Shown piece by piece: positions 1 to 7,304 of a stretch of 47,558 nucleotides of DNA (within the stretch, counting starts at the first letter, position 1; each line of letters opens with the position of its first letter). The notes under the pieces were generated by a model. That model ran no database searches. It was given only the letters and a program-made list of their open reading frames with translations, and was not told where the DNA came from. Origin of the DNA: a virus; IMG/VR virus record IMGVR_UViG_3300032236_000923, positions 1-47,558 of that record; one strand, given 5' to 3'. The position numbers and the translations under genes are program-made.

Positions 1-7
1 GCCATAA

Positions 8-316
8 TTAAGAATGTTTGTATTTTGCAAATTGTATACCTTCACTTTCAGCCTGTTTTACAGCCTTTTCACGATAGATACTTTCAATAAAAGATTGCAA
101 TTTACTAAGGAACTTTAAATCGAAAGTATAAGCCCCTAATATGACATTATTAAAATCATTTGGGTCAATACTTAACTTTTCGCAAATTACTTCAATAGAT
201 AATCCATCACGATTGTAAAGGTTGCGCACTTGCCTTGCAACGTGCAAATGATGTTCAAGCATTATAAAATCTACATCGCTTAATTTAGCTAACTGTTTTA
301 AAAATGGTTTGTTCAT
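8..316 (-). CDS. Small protein with possible XRE-like helix-turn-helix
   Basis: 102 residues. The middle (about residues 39-75) reads like a Cro/XRE-type helix-turn-helix: a short helix with EVICEKLSI, then a turn and a second helix ending FLSKLQSF. This is pattern similarity only. It is distal in the leftward operon, 3 bases after the gene at 320-541. If the window is circular, its stop lies two bases before the next ATG (positions 5-3). It could be a small DNA-binding regulator, but no key residues settle this. Confidence 0.6.
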   Translation of the reverse strand: MNKPFLKQLAKLSDVDFIMLEHHLHVARQVRNLYNRDGLSIEVICEKLSIDPNDFNNVILGAYTFDLKFLSKLQSFIESIYREKAVKQAESEGIQFAKYKHS

Positions 317-319
317 AAT

Positions 320-541
320 CTACATTTGTTCTAATTGTGATAAAATTTGCTCATAATCTTGTCTCTTACTATGGTATCTAACTTCTTTAAGCAGTTCAAT
401 ATTTGCTTTCACTTGGTTTATTGCGCATCTTATAGAAATTGAATTACATTTACCTTCATCACTTATATTCATATCTTTTACAATATCCCAATAACTATCA
501 GCTATCTCAATTGCCTTTTCTTTTGCTTCGATGTTTGTCAT
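320..541 (-). CDS. Hypothetical protein, 73 aa
   Basis: Acidic, helical-looking small protein without signal peptide or membrane segment; not recognised. It lies in the leftward operon, 3 bases upstream of the HTH-like gene at 8-316 and about 20 bases after the frameshifted small ORF at 562-742. Its position among tightly packed genes is the main support for it being real. Confidence 0.55.
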   Translation of the reverse strand: MTNIEAKEKAIEIADSYWDIVKDMNISDEGKCNSISIRCAINQVKANIELLKEVRYHSKRQDYEQILSQLEQM

Positions 542-561
542 AATGTGTTATTTTTAATTCG

Positions 562-742
562 TTACTCATAGCCTTCATTTATTTTACGTTCTACAAATTC
601 GATTTTACTATTTGGATACATTTTTTTTAGCAAACTTTTCTGATAGATTTTTTGGCAAATCATCTACCGATAAAAAATCAATACTTCCATCGGGTAAATT
701 TATCTGATAAGTATCTCTACTTATAAATTCATTATTTTCCAT
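562..742 (-). pseudogene. Small gene split by a frameshift in an 8-A run
   Basis: On the minus strand an ATG at 742 opens a 44-residue ORF (MENNEFISRDTY...) that stops at 608. The run of eight A at 628-621 lies inside it. With seven A the frame would pass into a second ORF (MYPNSKIEFVERKINEGYE, stop at 562) and give a protein of about 60 residues. The joined sequence LSEKFAKKMYPNSKIEFV reads naturally. This may be a sequencing or mutational indel, or slippage. Function unknown. Confidence 0.5.
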
Positions 743-746
743 TACC

Positions 747-1022
747 TTATATTTTAATTGTGATAGGTTGGGTGAGATATTCTTTTATATACCTATTATT
801 AAACGGTATTTCTAATCCATGTTGTAATGCCTCATCAATTATCGGCTCAATGTAGAATAGTTGGGATTTTAATTTATAATGTAAATACATTATGCCCTGC
901 TCAAACGCAGTAAGCCCGATATTGCATTTTTGCCTTAATACAATACTTTCTACCTCTTTTTCTAACCATTCCTTATCAATGCACCCTATCTGTGAGGGTA
1001 GTAGTTGTTTAGTGTTGCTCAT
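747..1022 (-). CDS. Hypothetical protein, 91 aa
   Basis: Soluble-looking protein with no membrane segment or known motif. It starts 3 bases after the stop of the 42-residue membrane protein at 1026-1154 and ends 4 bases before the ATG of the next small gene, so it fits a polycistronic leftward operon. Not recognised. Confidence 0.55.
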   Translation of the reverse strand: MSNTKQLLPSQIGCIDKEWLEKEVESIVLRQKCNIGLTAFEQGIMYLHYKLKSQLFYIEPIIDEALQHGLEIPFNNRYIKEYLTQPITIKI

Positions 1023-1025
1023 AAG

Positions 1026-1154
1026 CTATAAATTATGTGTTAATAAATAAGTTACTCCTAGTATTGTAGCACAAATAAAGACTACCATTAAGAAGATTGC
1101 TTCTGGATTATTATTTGCAAAATCCCAAAAGTTTGTTTTATTTTTTACACTCAT
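1026..1154 (-). CDS. 42-aa single-span membrane microprotein
   Basis: ATG at 1154 overlaps the stop of the upstream gene as TGATG, which suggests coupled translation. The protein has a polar start (MSVKNKTNFWDF), then one hydrophobic stretch (about residues 19-38, IFLMVVFICATILGVTYLL) and a short tail. It is probably an inner-membrane protein. Function unknown. It is below the usual length cut-off of ORF callers. Confidence 0.5.
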   Translation of the reverse strand: MSVKNKTNFWDFANNNPEAIFLMVVFICATILGVTYLLTHNL

Positions 1155-1348
1155 CATTTCTCATTTTTAGGGTAAGGTAAATTAGGACGTTGACCTTTGG
1201 GGTAGATGATGCAAAGAGTTTTAGATATAAGAGTATCTCCTATGCCTGATAAATTATAATTTTCCCAAGCATACACATACTGATAATCATATTCTTTAAC
1301 CAATTCTAAAACAACACTATCTTTTTCTAGTCCTATTATATTTTCCAT
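1154..1348 (-). CDS. Hypothetical protein, 64 aa
   Basis: I place the start at the ATG at 1348 (MENIIGLEKD), which overlaps the upstream stop as TAATG. The longer version beginning at 1375 would run 27 bases into the upstream gene. Soluble, no recognised motif; it ends in TGATG overlap with the 42-residue membrane protein. Confidence 0.55.
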   Translation of the reverse strand: MENIIGLEKDSVVLELVKEYDYQYVYAWENYNLSGIGDTLISKTLCIIYPKGQRPNLPYPKNEK

Positions 1349-1827
1349 TAGTATTCCGCTTTTAAAGTTTCCCATAAATAATTGTTACCGTCGTGCATTA
1401 CCTCTATTGTGTGAGGGTAGATACATTTAGTATGCACCTCTTTGAGCCAATATTCAAATATGTCACTATCGGTATAATGAAACCAACTTTCAGCATTAGT
1501 CTCAGTATCTTCTTTTTGTAACCACTTAGCAAAAGAAATCATATCCTCTTTTGAATATACTTTATCCCCGAATGATTTACGACCAGAGAGGAAGTCTACA
1601 CTTGTAGTACCATCATCACATTTCATCTCTCTTGCGTACCCATCCGCCAATTCTTCATCACTAGGTTGTTTGCGAATGAGTGAGGATGGGAGTATATAAA
1701 CACTATCAGTATCAGCTTCAAATGTTGTTGCAATAGGCACATCGTCATCTTTACATTCAGCTATGAATATATTTTCTCCATCCCATATTAATGTCCCATC
1801 CTTCACACTAAATACTTTCTTTTCCAT
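1348..1827 (-). CDS. Hypothetical protein, 159 aa
   Basis: Acidic soluble protein. The middle contains an EELADGYAREMK...YSKEDMISFAKWL pattern (about residues 60-105). I associate this pattern with small uncharacterised proteins common in Bacteroidota phages and prophages; this is an impression, not a search result. No catalytic motif. It is start/stop-coupled to both neighbours in the leftward operon. Confidence 0.6.
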   Translation of the reverse strand: MEKKVFSVKDGTLIWDGENIFIAECKDDDVPIATTFEADTDSVYILPSSLIRKQPSDEELADGYAREMKCDDGTTSVDFLSGRKSFGDKVYSKEDMISFAKWLQKEDTETNAESWFHYTDSDIFEYWLKEVHTKCIYPHTIEVMHDGNNYLWETLKAEY

Positions 1828-1828
1828 A

Positions 1829-2140
1829 TTATTTTTGTTTTAATTTATTGATAATATTATGCAATTCTGTGAAAACTTGTTCTTTAGTACCCCATGCCAT
1901 AAGTGGTACTATTGGGTCGTAAAGAATAGTATTTTTAAAACGTTCATCATTTCTCACTTTATCCCATACTTCGTGAAGCCAATCCCAAGAGGAGTGATAT
2001 TCGTATTCGCTAACATATTTTATATTATCAGCATCTTTTTCAACCCATATTTTACTATTTGTTGTGTATTTATTGTGATAAACCGCTATCACCTCACTCA
2101 TTGAGGCTATTTGTTCGGGGGTTAATTTACTTTCTTGCAT
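1829..2140 (-). CDS. Hypothetical protein, 103 aa
   Basis: Aromatic-rich centre (YHSSWDWLHEVWDKVR at about residues 48-63) followed by a helical C-terminus. No recognised domain. It overlaps the upstream gene (2122-2415) by 19 bases and lies 1 base before the next gene, typical of this operon. An 81-residue plus-strand ORF across it (1859-2104) looks like a shadow. Confidence 0.6.
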   Translation of the reverse strand: MQESKLTPEQIASMSEVIAVYHNKYTTNSKIWVEKDADNIKYVSEYEYHSSWDWLHEVWDKVRNDERFKNTILYDPIVPLMAWGTKEQVFTELHNIINKLKQK

Positions 2141-2415
2141 ATTGCATAAGTTTTATCTGGTGAAAGATTGTGTGATTTTAAAAGGGTTTTGAATGACGTT
2201 ATAGAAAGTACGCAAAAATCACAATAATCCTGATAATCTTTGTAATACCCAAATTCATCCCTATCAACTATCCCCTTCGCTATCTCCTCTGTAATTGTAT
2301 CAGTGGTGCAAAGGAAGGTTACATTTAGGTGAGGTAATATAGCTGTAAATAGTTTTAAATCTTTAGAAACTTCTATAAGCACAAAATCTCCCTTACTCGT
2401 TGTTATTATTGTCAC
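2122..2415 (-). CDS. Hypothetical protein, 97 aa
   Basis: Small soluble protein with a beta-rich beginning and a cysteine pair (YQDYCDFCVLS, about residues 61-71). Not recognised. It lies in the leftward operon 12 bases after the gene at 2428-2955. Confidence 0.55.
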   Translation of the reverse strand: MTIITTSKGDFVLIEVSKDLKLFTAILPHLNVTFLCTTDTITEEIAKGIVDRDEFGYYKDYQDYCDFCVLSITSFKTLLKSHNLSPDKTYAICKKVN

Positions 2416-2427
2416 TGTTAGTTAGTT

Positions 2428-2955
2428 TTACTTGTTAATTAAATACGGATTATTCTCACCCAATTTTCTAGGATCTATTGACTTAATAGTCTCAGGGAAT
2501 ATATTTATACGGCGGGAAAAGATGTATTGAAATAGGAAAAGTTGGTTAAAAGGTAAATCAAAAGTAAATTCACCGTCATTGTTTTGTAAATAAAAACTAA
2601 TATTTTTATAATCAAATGTAAACTCAGAATCCCCACCCATTAAATCAGAAAACTTTAATTTGTATTCTTGGTTATTGGTTTCTATTTCGTAATCCAGATT
2701 TGTAAAATAATCTTTACAAATCTTAGCCAATTCTACTAATGGTATTTCTACTTTACCTTCGTGGATGATTGTTTCAGTAAGGCAAGAAAGAGGGTACAAA
2801 TAGTAGGTCAAATCAATGTCTAAATATTCTACTCCATTTAAAAACTTACTATCTTCAATGATAGAATACCCCCTTTTAATACCAATTAATTTACCTTTGT
2901 CTGTTTGTAGTTCACTATTCAAGTAGTGTATTAGGTTGTTATTATTGTTGTTCAT
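2428..2955 (-). CDS. Hypothetical protein, 175 aa
   Basis: The largest protein of the leftward operon. It starts with an asparagine run, then looks mixed alpha/beta and acidic. No signal peptide, membrane segment or motif identified. The leader reads AATTAAGAAATATG, close to the recurrent ATTAGAAA leader seen before several other genes here. Confidence 0.6.
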   Translation of the reverse strand: MNNNNNNLIHYLNSELQTDKGKLIGIKRGYSIIEDSKFLNGVEYLDIDLTYYLYPLSCLTETIIHEGKVEIPLVELAKICKDYFTNLDYEIETNNQEYKLKFSDLMGGDSEFTFDYKNISFYLQNNDGEFTFDLPFNQLFLFQYIFSRRINIFPETIKSIDPRKLGENNPYLINK

Positions 2956-2960
2956 ATTTC

Positions 2961-3167
2961 TTAATTTATTAATGTTACTGTAAATTTAAAATGATAAAAA
3001 AATAAAAATAATAGTGTTATCCAAAAAGCCGAAAATATAGCGTGTACTATTAAAGATGTATTATCATTGATATATTTATAGCATTTAATAAGCCAATATA
3101 AATAAATTATCAGCCCAATAATTATCAATACTGCTATAAATCCTACGTTAATTGTTATCGTGTTCAT
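2961..3167 (-). CDS. Two-span membrane protein, 68 aa
   Basis: Two hydrophobic segments (about residues 7-27 and 42-60) separated by a short basic/polar loop (KCYKYINDN). Probably a small inner-membrane protein of the early leftward operon. It overlaps the upstream gene (3148-3330) by 20 bases. Function unknown; its distance from the lysis genes argues against a holin. Confidence 0.55.
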   Translation of the reverse strand: MNTITINVGFIAVLIIIGLIIYLYWLIKCYKYINDNTSLIVHAIFSAFWITLLFLFFYHFKFTVTLIN

Positions 3168-3330
3168 ACTTCTTTATTATTTCTTTTGTTTCAAATACTG
3201 ATTTTCGTAACCAAGACTTAGCCTTATCCTTACTTTCTTCTTTAAGCCGTTCATTCCTCAATATTAAACGTTGTCTAAAGTATTCTAAGTTCTTTTCCGT
3301 TTGTATGCCTAAAAATTCGCTAGATGTCAT
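3148..3330 (-). CDS. Hypothetical basic helical protein, 60 aa
   Basis: Highly charged protein, mostly helical by composition (FRQRLILRNERLKEESKDK), likely a short coiled-coil. It begins in an ATGA overlap with the stop of the gene at 3327-3701. Not recognised. A plus-strand ORF of equal length over the same bases is a shadow. Confidence 0.5.
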   Translation of the reverse strand: MTSSEFLGIQTEKNLEYFRQRLILRNERLKEESKDKAKSWLRKSVFETKEIIKKYEHDNN

Positions 3331-3701
3331 GTGAAAAAGTTCTCTGTTAAATTTAATAATGCTTCTTTTTTATAGTAAGCAGATTGATTGGGGTTATCTC
3401 TGAACTTTCGCAAAGCATTTTGTTTATTTAATGCAGGAATATAAACACAATCTGATTGAACTATTAAATCATTAATACCACTATAATCTTTTTCCTTAGC
3501 CTTAATAAAGCTAATATTTTTTTTGTGGTTAAATTTAGCAGGATTACAAGCCATTGTAATAGTATTAATCTCAAATAAAATATGCCCATTTTCTGGAGTT
3601 ATTTTACCCGTTAAGACTAATTCAGCTTCTTGTTGATTATTCTTTCTAGCATTAACCTCAATTTTATCTTTTAGCTTATTATGCGTGTTTAACTCCTTCA
3701 T
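3327..3701 (-). CDS. Hypothetical protein, 124 aa
   Basis: Basic soluble protein without a recognised motif. It overlaps the promoter-proximal gene of the leftward operon by 23 bases and the following gene by 4. Both overlaps support the reading frame. Function unknown. Confidence 0.55.
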   Translation of the reverse strand: MKELNTHNKLKDKIEVNARKNNQQEAELVLTGKITPENGHILFEINTITMACNPAKFNHKKNISFIKAKEKDYSGINDLIVQSDCVYIPALNKQNALRKFRDNPNQSAYYKKEALLNLTENFFT

Positions 3702-3858
3702 ATTGCTTACTAGGTTTATTTGTTACCAATACTTGTTTACAATGCTCTATCTGATCTCTCGTTATCATAGTGCCACTTTCTAGGATTATCATAACAGCGT
3801 TCAAATTCTGCCATAAGTTTTCGCATTTCTCGAATAAGGTTAATTCTTGCTTGTTCAT
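3679..3858 (-). CDS. First gene of leftward operon, 59 aa
   Basis: I choose the ATG at 3858 (MNKQELTLFEKCENLWQNL...), preceded by the leader AAAATTAGAAAGT and, 21 bases further up, a TATATTTG box. The longer open frame back to 4032 adds a very hydrophobic extension that crosses the promoter region and the opposite gene, so I reject it. Helical, soluble, unknown function. Confidence 0.55.
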   Translation of the reverse strand: MNKQELTLFEKCENLWQNLNAVMIILESGTMITRDQIEHCKQVLVTNKPSKQYEGVKHA

Positions 3859-3981
3859 ACTTTCTAATTTTATTTGATGCAAATATAGGAGTAATGTTTG
3901 AATAATGAAAATAAAAAAAAATATTTTTAAATAAATGAAAATTAAAAAGAAAGTACTATATTTGTAAAAAATTAGAAAAGT
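3859..3981. promoter_or_regulatory. Divergent promoter region
   Basis: A 123-base AT-rich gap separates the leftward and rightward early genes. TATATTTG occurs on both strands: minus strand at 3887-3880, plus strand at 3957-3964. Both match the Bacteroidota -7 box TAnnTTTG. The -33 TTTG element is not convincing on either side. Both transcripts would carry near-identical leaders (AATTAGAAA-GT before ATGAA). Confidence 0.65.
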
Positions 3982-4254
3982 ATGAAAAGTTTTATGCAGC
4001 CAATAAATACATACGAAAGAATGTATGAGCAATCAATAGGTAATATTCAAGGTTATAAAAAAAGACTTTGTGAATTACTTACTTGGGATAAACCAATGGT
4101 AGAAAAGTCAAAGGATTGTACAGGTCTTTGGATTACTTGGGGTAGAAAAATAGCAGCCTTAGAGGGATTGATTATTGAAGAATATCCTCGTATGAAAATA
4201 ACATTTGACAATAAAATAATACTTGGCAAAAGCTATAAAGAATTAGATTGTTAG
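3982..4254 (+). CDS. Hypothetical protein, 90 aa
   Basis: First gene of the rightward early operon, 17 bases after the TATATTTG box. Soluble, two tryptophan-containing segments (LLTWDKP, LWITWGRK), no recognised domain. The leader AATTAGAAAAGTATGAA mirrors that of the divergent operon. Confidence 0.55.
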   Translation: MKSFMQPINTYERMYEQSIGNIQGYKKRLCELLTWDKPMVEKSKDCTGLWITWGRKIAALEGLIIEEYPRMKITFDNKIILGKSYKELDC

Positions 4255-4293
4255 CATATCCGCCTTAATTATTTAAACAAACAATAAACATAA

Positions 4294-4518
4294 ATGGAGA
4301 GTAGACAGTTAGAGGCTATTAAATTAAAGATAGCCGAGATTAAATCAGAGATTAACGCAGAAGATAAGAAGGAGCTTGTAGCGAATGGTATTTGTAGCAT
4401 GGGTACTATAGATACATACGTTACTAAAGGTGATGCAAAGAATTTTACCTTAGCTAACAAAATATACAAGTTCCTTAATAAAAGAGTAAAATATCGTTTT
4501 AAAGAATTAAACAAATAA
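4294..4518 (+). CDS. Putative small DNA-binding protein, 74 aa
   Basis: Helical basic protein. A stretch around residues 25-68 (ELVANGICSMGTIDTYVTKG, then a helix ending YKFLNKRVKYRF) resembles small helix-turn-helix regulators of Bacteroidota phages. Its position as second gene of the rightward operon would suit a regulator. Family not confirmed. Confidence 0.5.
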   Translation: MESRQLEAIKLKIAEIKSEINAEDKKELVANGICSMGTIDTYVTKGDAKNFTLANKIYKFLNKRVKYRFKELNK

Positions 4519-4521
4519 ATC

Positions 4522-4899
4522 ATGCAAAAAACAAACTTAGAATTAGCACACGAAACCGCAGCTTTAATAGGCTGTATTGAGGATAATTTTAGCTTATTCG
4601 ATGGGATGGCTATAGACAAAAATCAACTCATTAAAGAGTCATTAGCGACTATTCAAAAGAACATAGCGCAGTTAAACAGCATCTACAACGGCGAAACTAT
4701 AGAGATGAAGTCGGTAGTTGAATTAGCCGAAAAAAGGCATCGAATGACGCATGAGGAGTTTAATAAGCTGCAAAAAGGAGACATTGTTAATTATGACGGT
4801 GTAAACATTTCGGTTTTAAATATAGAAAGAGGCGAAGGTCTTGTTTATTTATCCCATATAGGTTGGCAAAACTTCGATTCATGTAAATTAATTAGATAA
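4522..4899 (+). CDS. Hypothetical protein, 125 aa
   Basis: N-terminal half helical, C-terminal half beta-like (KGDIVNYDGVNISVLNIERG). The N-terminal pattern recalls small proteins of unknown function in Bacteroidota phages. It starts 3 bases after the upstream stop and ends 2 bases before the YopX-like gene. No known catalytic motif. Confidence 0.55.
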   Translation: MQKTNLELAHETAALIGCIEDNFSLFDGMAIDKNQLIKESLATIQKNIAQLNSIYNGETIEMKSVVELAEKRHRMTHEEFNKLQKGDIVNYDGVNISVLNIERGEGLVYLSHIGWQNFDSCKLIR

Positions 4900-4901
4900 C
4901 T

Positions 4902-5258
4902 ATGAGAGAGATACTGTTTAAGGGTAAAAGAGTTGATAATGGCGAATGGCTGGAAGGCTACTACGCCTATAATATAGATGATGACATTCATATTATCTAC
5001 ACTACAGCCGATAGATTTGCTATTGAAGTAGTTGGGGCAACCGTTTGCCAATATACGGGGTTAATAGATAGGAATGGCAAAAGGATATTTGAGGGTGATA
5101 CTTTTAATATGGGTTACTCATTTATAACATATACAACAGTTTGGCATGATACGGGATTTATTGGTAAAATTGATGAACAAGGATTAAATTCAACGAATTA
5201 TATAGGGTTAGAACATCACAAAAATAGAATACAAATAACAGGGAACATTCACGATTAA
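4902..5258 (+). CDS. YopX-like protein
   Basis: 118 residues with the hallmarks of the YopX family: MREILFKGKR at the start, then GEWLEGYY, an internal VCQYTGLIDRNGKRIFEGD block (about residues 49-67) and a C-terminal ITGNIHD. The family is common in phages of Gram-positive bacteria and Bacteroidota; its molecular role is not established. Length is usual for the family. Confidence 0.85.
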   Translation: MREILFKGKRVDNGEWLEGYYAYNIDDDIHIIYTTADRFAIEVVGATVCQYTGLIDRNGKRIFEGDTFNMGYSFITYTTVWHDTGFIGKIDEQGLNSTNYIGLEHHKNRIQITGNIHD

Positions 5259-5279
5259 TAACAAATAAAACAAACGACA

Positions 5280-5375
5280 ATGCTTGCCACAATAATAATC
5301 GCCGCAATATTTATCTACGACTTACGCCTAATGTCAAAGGCTCACATAGTTGATAGTAAAGAAGATTGGTTTTAA
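5280..5375 (+). CDS. 31-aa hydrophobic microprotein
   Basis: ATG at 5280 after an A-rich leader. A short hydrophobic start (LATIIIAAIFIY, residues 2-13) is followed by a polar tail ending in DWF. It may be a membrane-anchored peptide. Supported only by the open frame and its position in the early operon. Confidence 0.35.
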   Translation: MLATIIIAAIFIYDLRLMSKAHIVDSKEDWF

Positions 5376-5390
5376 AGAAATGTTACTATA

Positions 5391-5501
5391 ATGGATGGGA
5401 CTAAAAAAGATAGGCTAAATGTTCCAATGGACGCTATAATAGTAGTTAATACTCCTATAGGCGCAATTGAATTAACTAATCAAAAAGCTACTTTACTTTA
5501 A
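5391..5501 (+). CDS. 36-aa hypothetical microprotein
   Basis: ATG at 5391 (MDGTKKDRLNVP...), stop at 5501, just before a hairpin at 5511. Soluble, no motif. Weak support: position within an otherwise unexplained gap of 300 bases in the early operon. Confidence 0.3.
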   Translation: MDGTKKDRLNVPMDAIIVVNTPIGAIELTNQKATLL

Positions 5502-5510
5502 CCCTTTCAC

Positions 5511-5531
5511 AGGCGGCTAACTACCGCCTTT
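5511..5531 (+). terminator. Weak hairpin terminator candidate
   Basis: AGGCGG pairs with CCGCCT across a 7-base loop, followed by TTTAAATT. The T-run is short, so it may only attenuate transcription before the pentapeptide gene. Confidence 0.4.
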
Positions 5532-5561
5532 AAATTATATCATCAACAAAAAATAGAAAAT

Positions 5562-6074
5562 ATGATTAAGTTGCAAATTAAGTCCATTTTTGGCAAAGTA
5601 TTATTTGAGTATGAAAAAGAAAATAATACTATTAAAGATACGGTTGAGCAAGCTGTAAAAGTAGGCGCAAACCTTGCATACGCAAACCTTGAAAGCGCAA
5701 ACCTTGCATACGCAAACCTTAGAGGCGCAAACCTTGCATACGCAAACCTTGAAAGCGCAAACCTTGCATACGCAAACCTTAGATGCGCAAACCTTGAAAG
5801 CGCAAACCTTGAAAGCGCAAACCTTAGATGCGCAAACCTTGAAAGCGCAAACCTTGCTAATTCTAAAACAGATAAACGTTATATTCAAATTTCTTGCATT
5901 GGTTCAAGTAAGCGAATGACTACTTATTGCTTTGATGACGATATTATTTGGTGTGGATGTTTTAAAGGTAATTTAGAAGAATTTGAAGCTAAATGTAGAA
6001 AAACTCATGCAAGTAATGAACAGTATTTAAAGGAATATTTGGGCTTTATTAACTATATTAAATCTCTTAAGTAA
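5562..6074 (+). CDS. Pentapeptide-repeat protein
   Basis: 170 residues. After a short N-terminal segment, residues 35-100 are an uninterrupted series of A(N)LxxY/S-type pentapeptides (ANLAY, ANLES, ANLRG, ANLRC), which should fold as a quadrilateral beta-helix. A separate C-terminal domain (about 105-170) contains cysteines and aromatic residues (DDDIIWCGCFKG). Such a domain often follows the repeats in Bacteroidota phage proteins. Function unknown. Some pentapeptide proteins mimic DNA; nothing here shows that. The repeat codes from nearly identical 15/30-base DNA units. Confidence 0.85.
   Translation: MIKLQIKSIFGKVLFEYEKENNTIKDTVEQAVKVGANLAYANLESANLAYANLRGANLAYANLESANLAYANLRCANLESANLESANLRCANLESANLANSKTDKRYIQISCIGSSKRMTTYCFDDDIIWCGCFKGNLEEFEAKCRKTHASNEQYLKEYLGFINYIKSLK
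5664..5860 (+). repeat. Tandem 15/30-base repeat coding pentapeptides
   Basis: Units GCAAACCTTGCATAC, GCAAACCTTGAAAGC and GCAAACCTTAGATGC (or AGAGGC) alternate about a dozen times with almost no synonymous drift. This indicates recent expansion by slippage or recombination. Other frames stay open through the array, giving spurious ORFs on both strands. Confidence 0.9.
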
Positions 6075-6148
6075 TGCAAAAACAATGGAACGACACAAAA
6101 ATATCACTACTCATCATAGCCGCTATTATAGCCATGATGTTCGTATAA
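6074..6148 (+). CDS. 24-aa membrane microprotein
   Basis: ATG overlaps the upstream stop as TAATG. After a polar start (MQKQWNDTK), residues 10-24 are hydrophobic (ISLLIIAAIIAMMFV). Probably membrane-inserted; function unknown. One of several such tiny proteins in this genome. Confidence 0.35.
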   Translation: MQKQWNDTKISLLIIAAIIAMMFV

Positions 6149-6221
6149 TTCACAACTTACTAAAGGTAGCAATACCAGTAATGTTTTATCTAATCATGTC
6201 ACAAAAATAAAATTAGAAATT

Positions 6222-7100
6222 ATGCAATTACAAAAAGCAACTAGAAAAAAAGTTAAGTTAAGATTAGGTTTATCAGCCGTTAGTGGTGGTGGTAAAACTT
6301 ACAGCGCAATACTATTAGCTAAGGGAATAGTAGATGGAGATCTTAGTAAAGTAGCAGTTATTGATACAGAAAATAATAGCGCATCATTGTATAGTCATTT
6401 AGGCGAATATAATACTATTGAATTAACAGCACCTTACACCCCAGAGCGTTATGTTCAAGCTATAAAGGTTTGTGAAGATGCAGGAATGGAAGTAATTATA
6501 ATTGACAGCATTACTCACGAATGGGATGGCAAAGGCGGTATCTTAGAAATACACAGCCAAATGACTGGTAACAGCTTCACTAATTGGTCAAGCCTTACAC
6601 CTCGTCATCAAAAGTTTATAGATGCCATATTGCAGTCCAAATGTCACGTTATTACAACCGTTCGCCGTAAGACAGAGTATGATATGCAAAAGGATAGTAG
6701 CGGTAGGACAAAAGTAGAAAAAGCAGGTCTAAAAGAGGTTACTCGTGAAGGTTTTGAGTATGAGTTAACCATTAACTTTAATTTAGATGAAAAGCATAAT
6801 TGTACAGCATCTAAAGACCGTACAGGGTTATTTATGGACAAGCCTTTCTTTACTATTACGGAAGAAACAGGCGCAATGATTAAGCAATGGTGCGAAAGTG
6901 GCGTAGATTATGTTGCACCTTTACAACCTAAGAAAAAAATAGTACTTAAAGAAACAAAGTACAAAGAAGCTTTAGAAGCAGTAAAAATAGGCGCAATGTT
7001 GCCTAATAGTGATGTTAGCTTTTACACATTTTTAATCAACGATTGCGAACTTACACCTGAGCAGATTGCAGAGGTAGAGGCAGCATCACAACCAATGTAA
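6222..7100 (+). CDS. AAA_24 (Sak4-like) ATPase
   Basis: 292 residues. Walker A is GLSAVSGGGKTYSA at about residues 16-29; a Walker B-like EVIIIDSITHEW lies near 90-101. The start (KKVKLRLGLS) and the RKTEY/GLKEVTREGFEY segment match the phage AAA_24 family, which includes Sak4-type RecA-core annealing ATPases. The ssb gene lies about 0.8 kb downstream, as is usual for Sak4 recombination modules. The leader is the recurrent ATTAGAAATTATG. Likely role: ATP-dependent single-strand DNA annealing or recombination. Confidence 0.75.
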   Translation: MQLQKATRKKVKLRLGLSAVSGGGKTYSAILLAKGIVDGDLSKVAVIDTENNSASLYSHLGEYNTIELTAPYTPERYVQAIKVCEDAGMEVIIIDSITHEWDGKGGILEIHSQMTGNSFTNWSSLTPRHQKFIDAILQSKCHVITTVRRKTEYDMQKDSSGRTKVEKAGLKEVTREGFEYELTINFNLDEKHNCTASKDRTGLFMDKPFFTITEETGAMIKQWCESGVDYVAPLQPKKKIVLKETKYKEALEAVKIGAMLPNSDVSFYTFLINDCELTPEQIAEVEAASQPM

Positions 7101-7104
7101 GATT

Positions 7105-7299
7105 ATGACAAGACAAGAAGAAATAATAAGCGAATATTTAGACGAAAAAACACGGGGCTATTGTAAGCCTCGTGTTAAAAGTAAATGGGCTGAAAAAGTA
7201 GAAGCATTGCGCAACTTTGAGCCACCAAAAGTAGTAGATACGTCATTTAGCGATATGCGAGTGTTAACAATCCACGATAACAACATTAAAATAGTATAA
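7105..7299 (+). CDS. Hypothetical protein, 64 aa
   Basis: Small charged protein between the ATPase and the gene at 7305, with 4- and 5-base gaps. No motif seen; probably co-expressed with the recombination genes. Confidence 0.55.
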   Translation: MTRQEEIISEYLDEKTRGYCKPRVKSKWAEKVEALRNFEPPKVVDTSFSDMRVLTIHDNNIKIV

Positions 7300-7304
7300 A
7301 AATT

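Noticed and set aside
3859-4032. N-terminal extension of the gene ending at 3679
   Set aside because: It crosses the divergent promoter and the opposite gene and is a hydrophobic translation of A/T-rich DNA.
5664-5860. Possible CRISPR array
   Set aside because: Repeats are contiguous and in frame with no unique spacers; they code pentapeptides.
5601-5919. Open frames on both strands over the pentapeptide array
   Set aside because: They arise from the 15-base period of the repeat; composition is monotonous (KVCAF, TLKAQ) and not protein-like.
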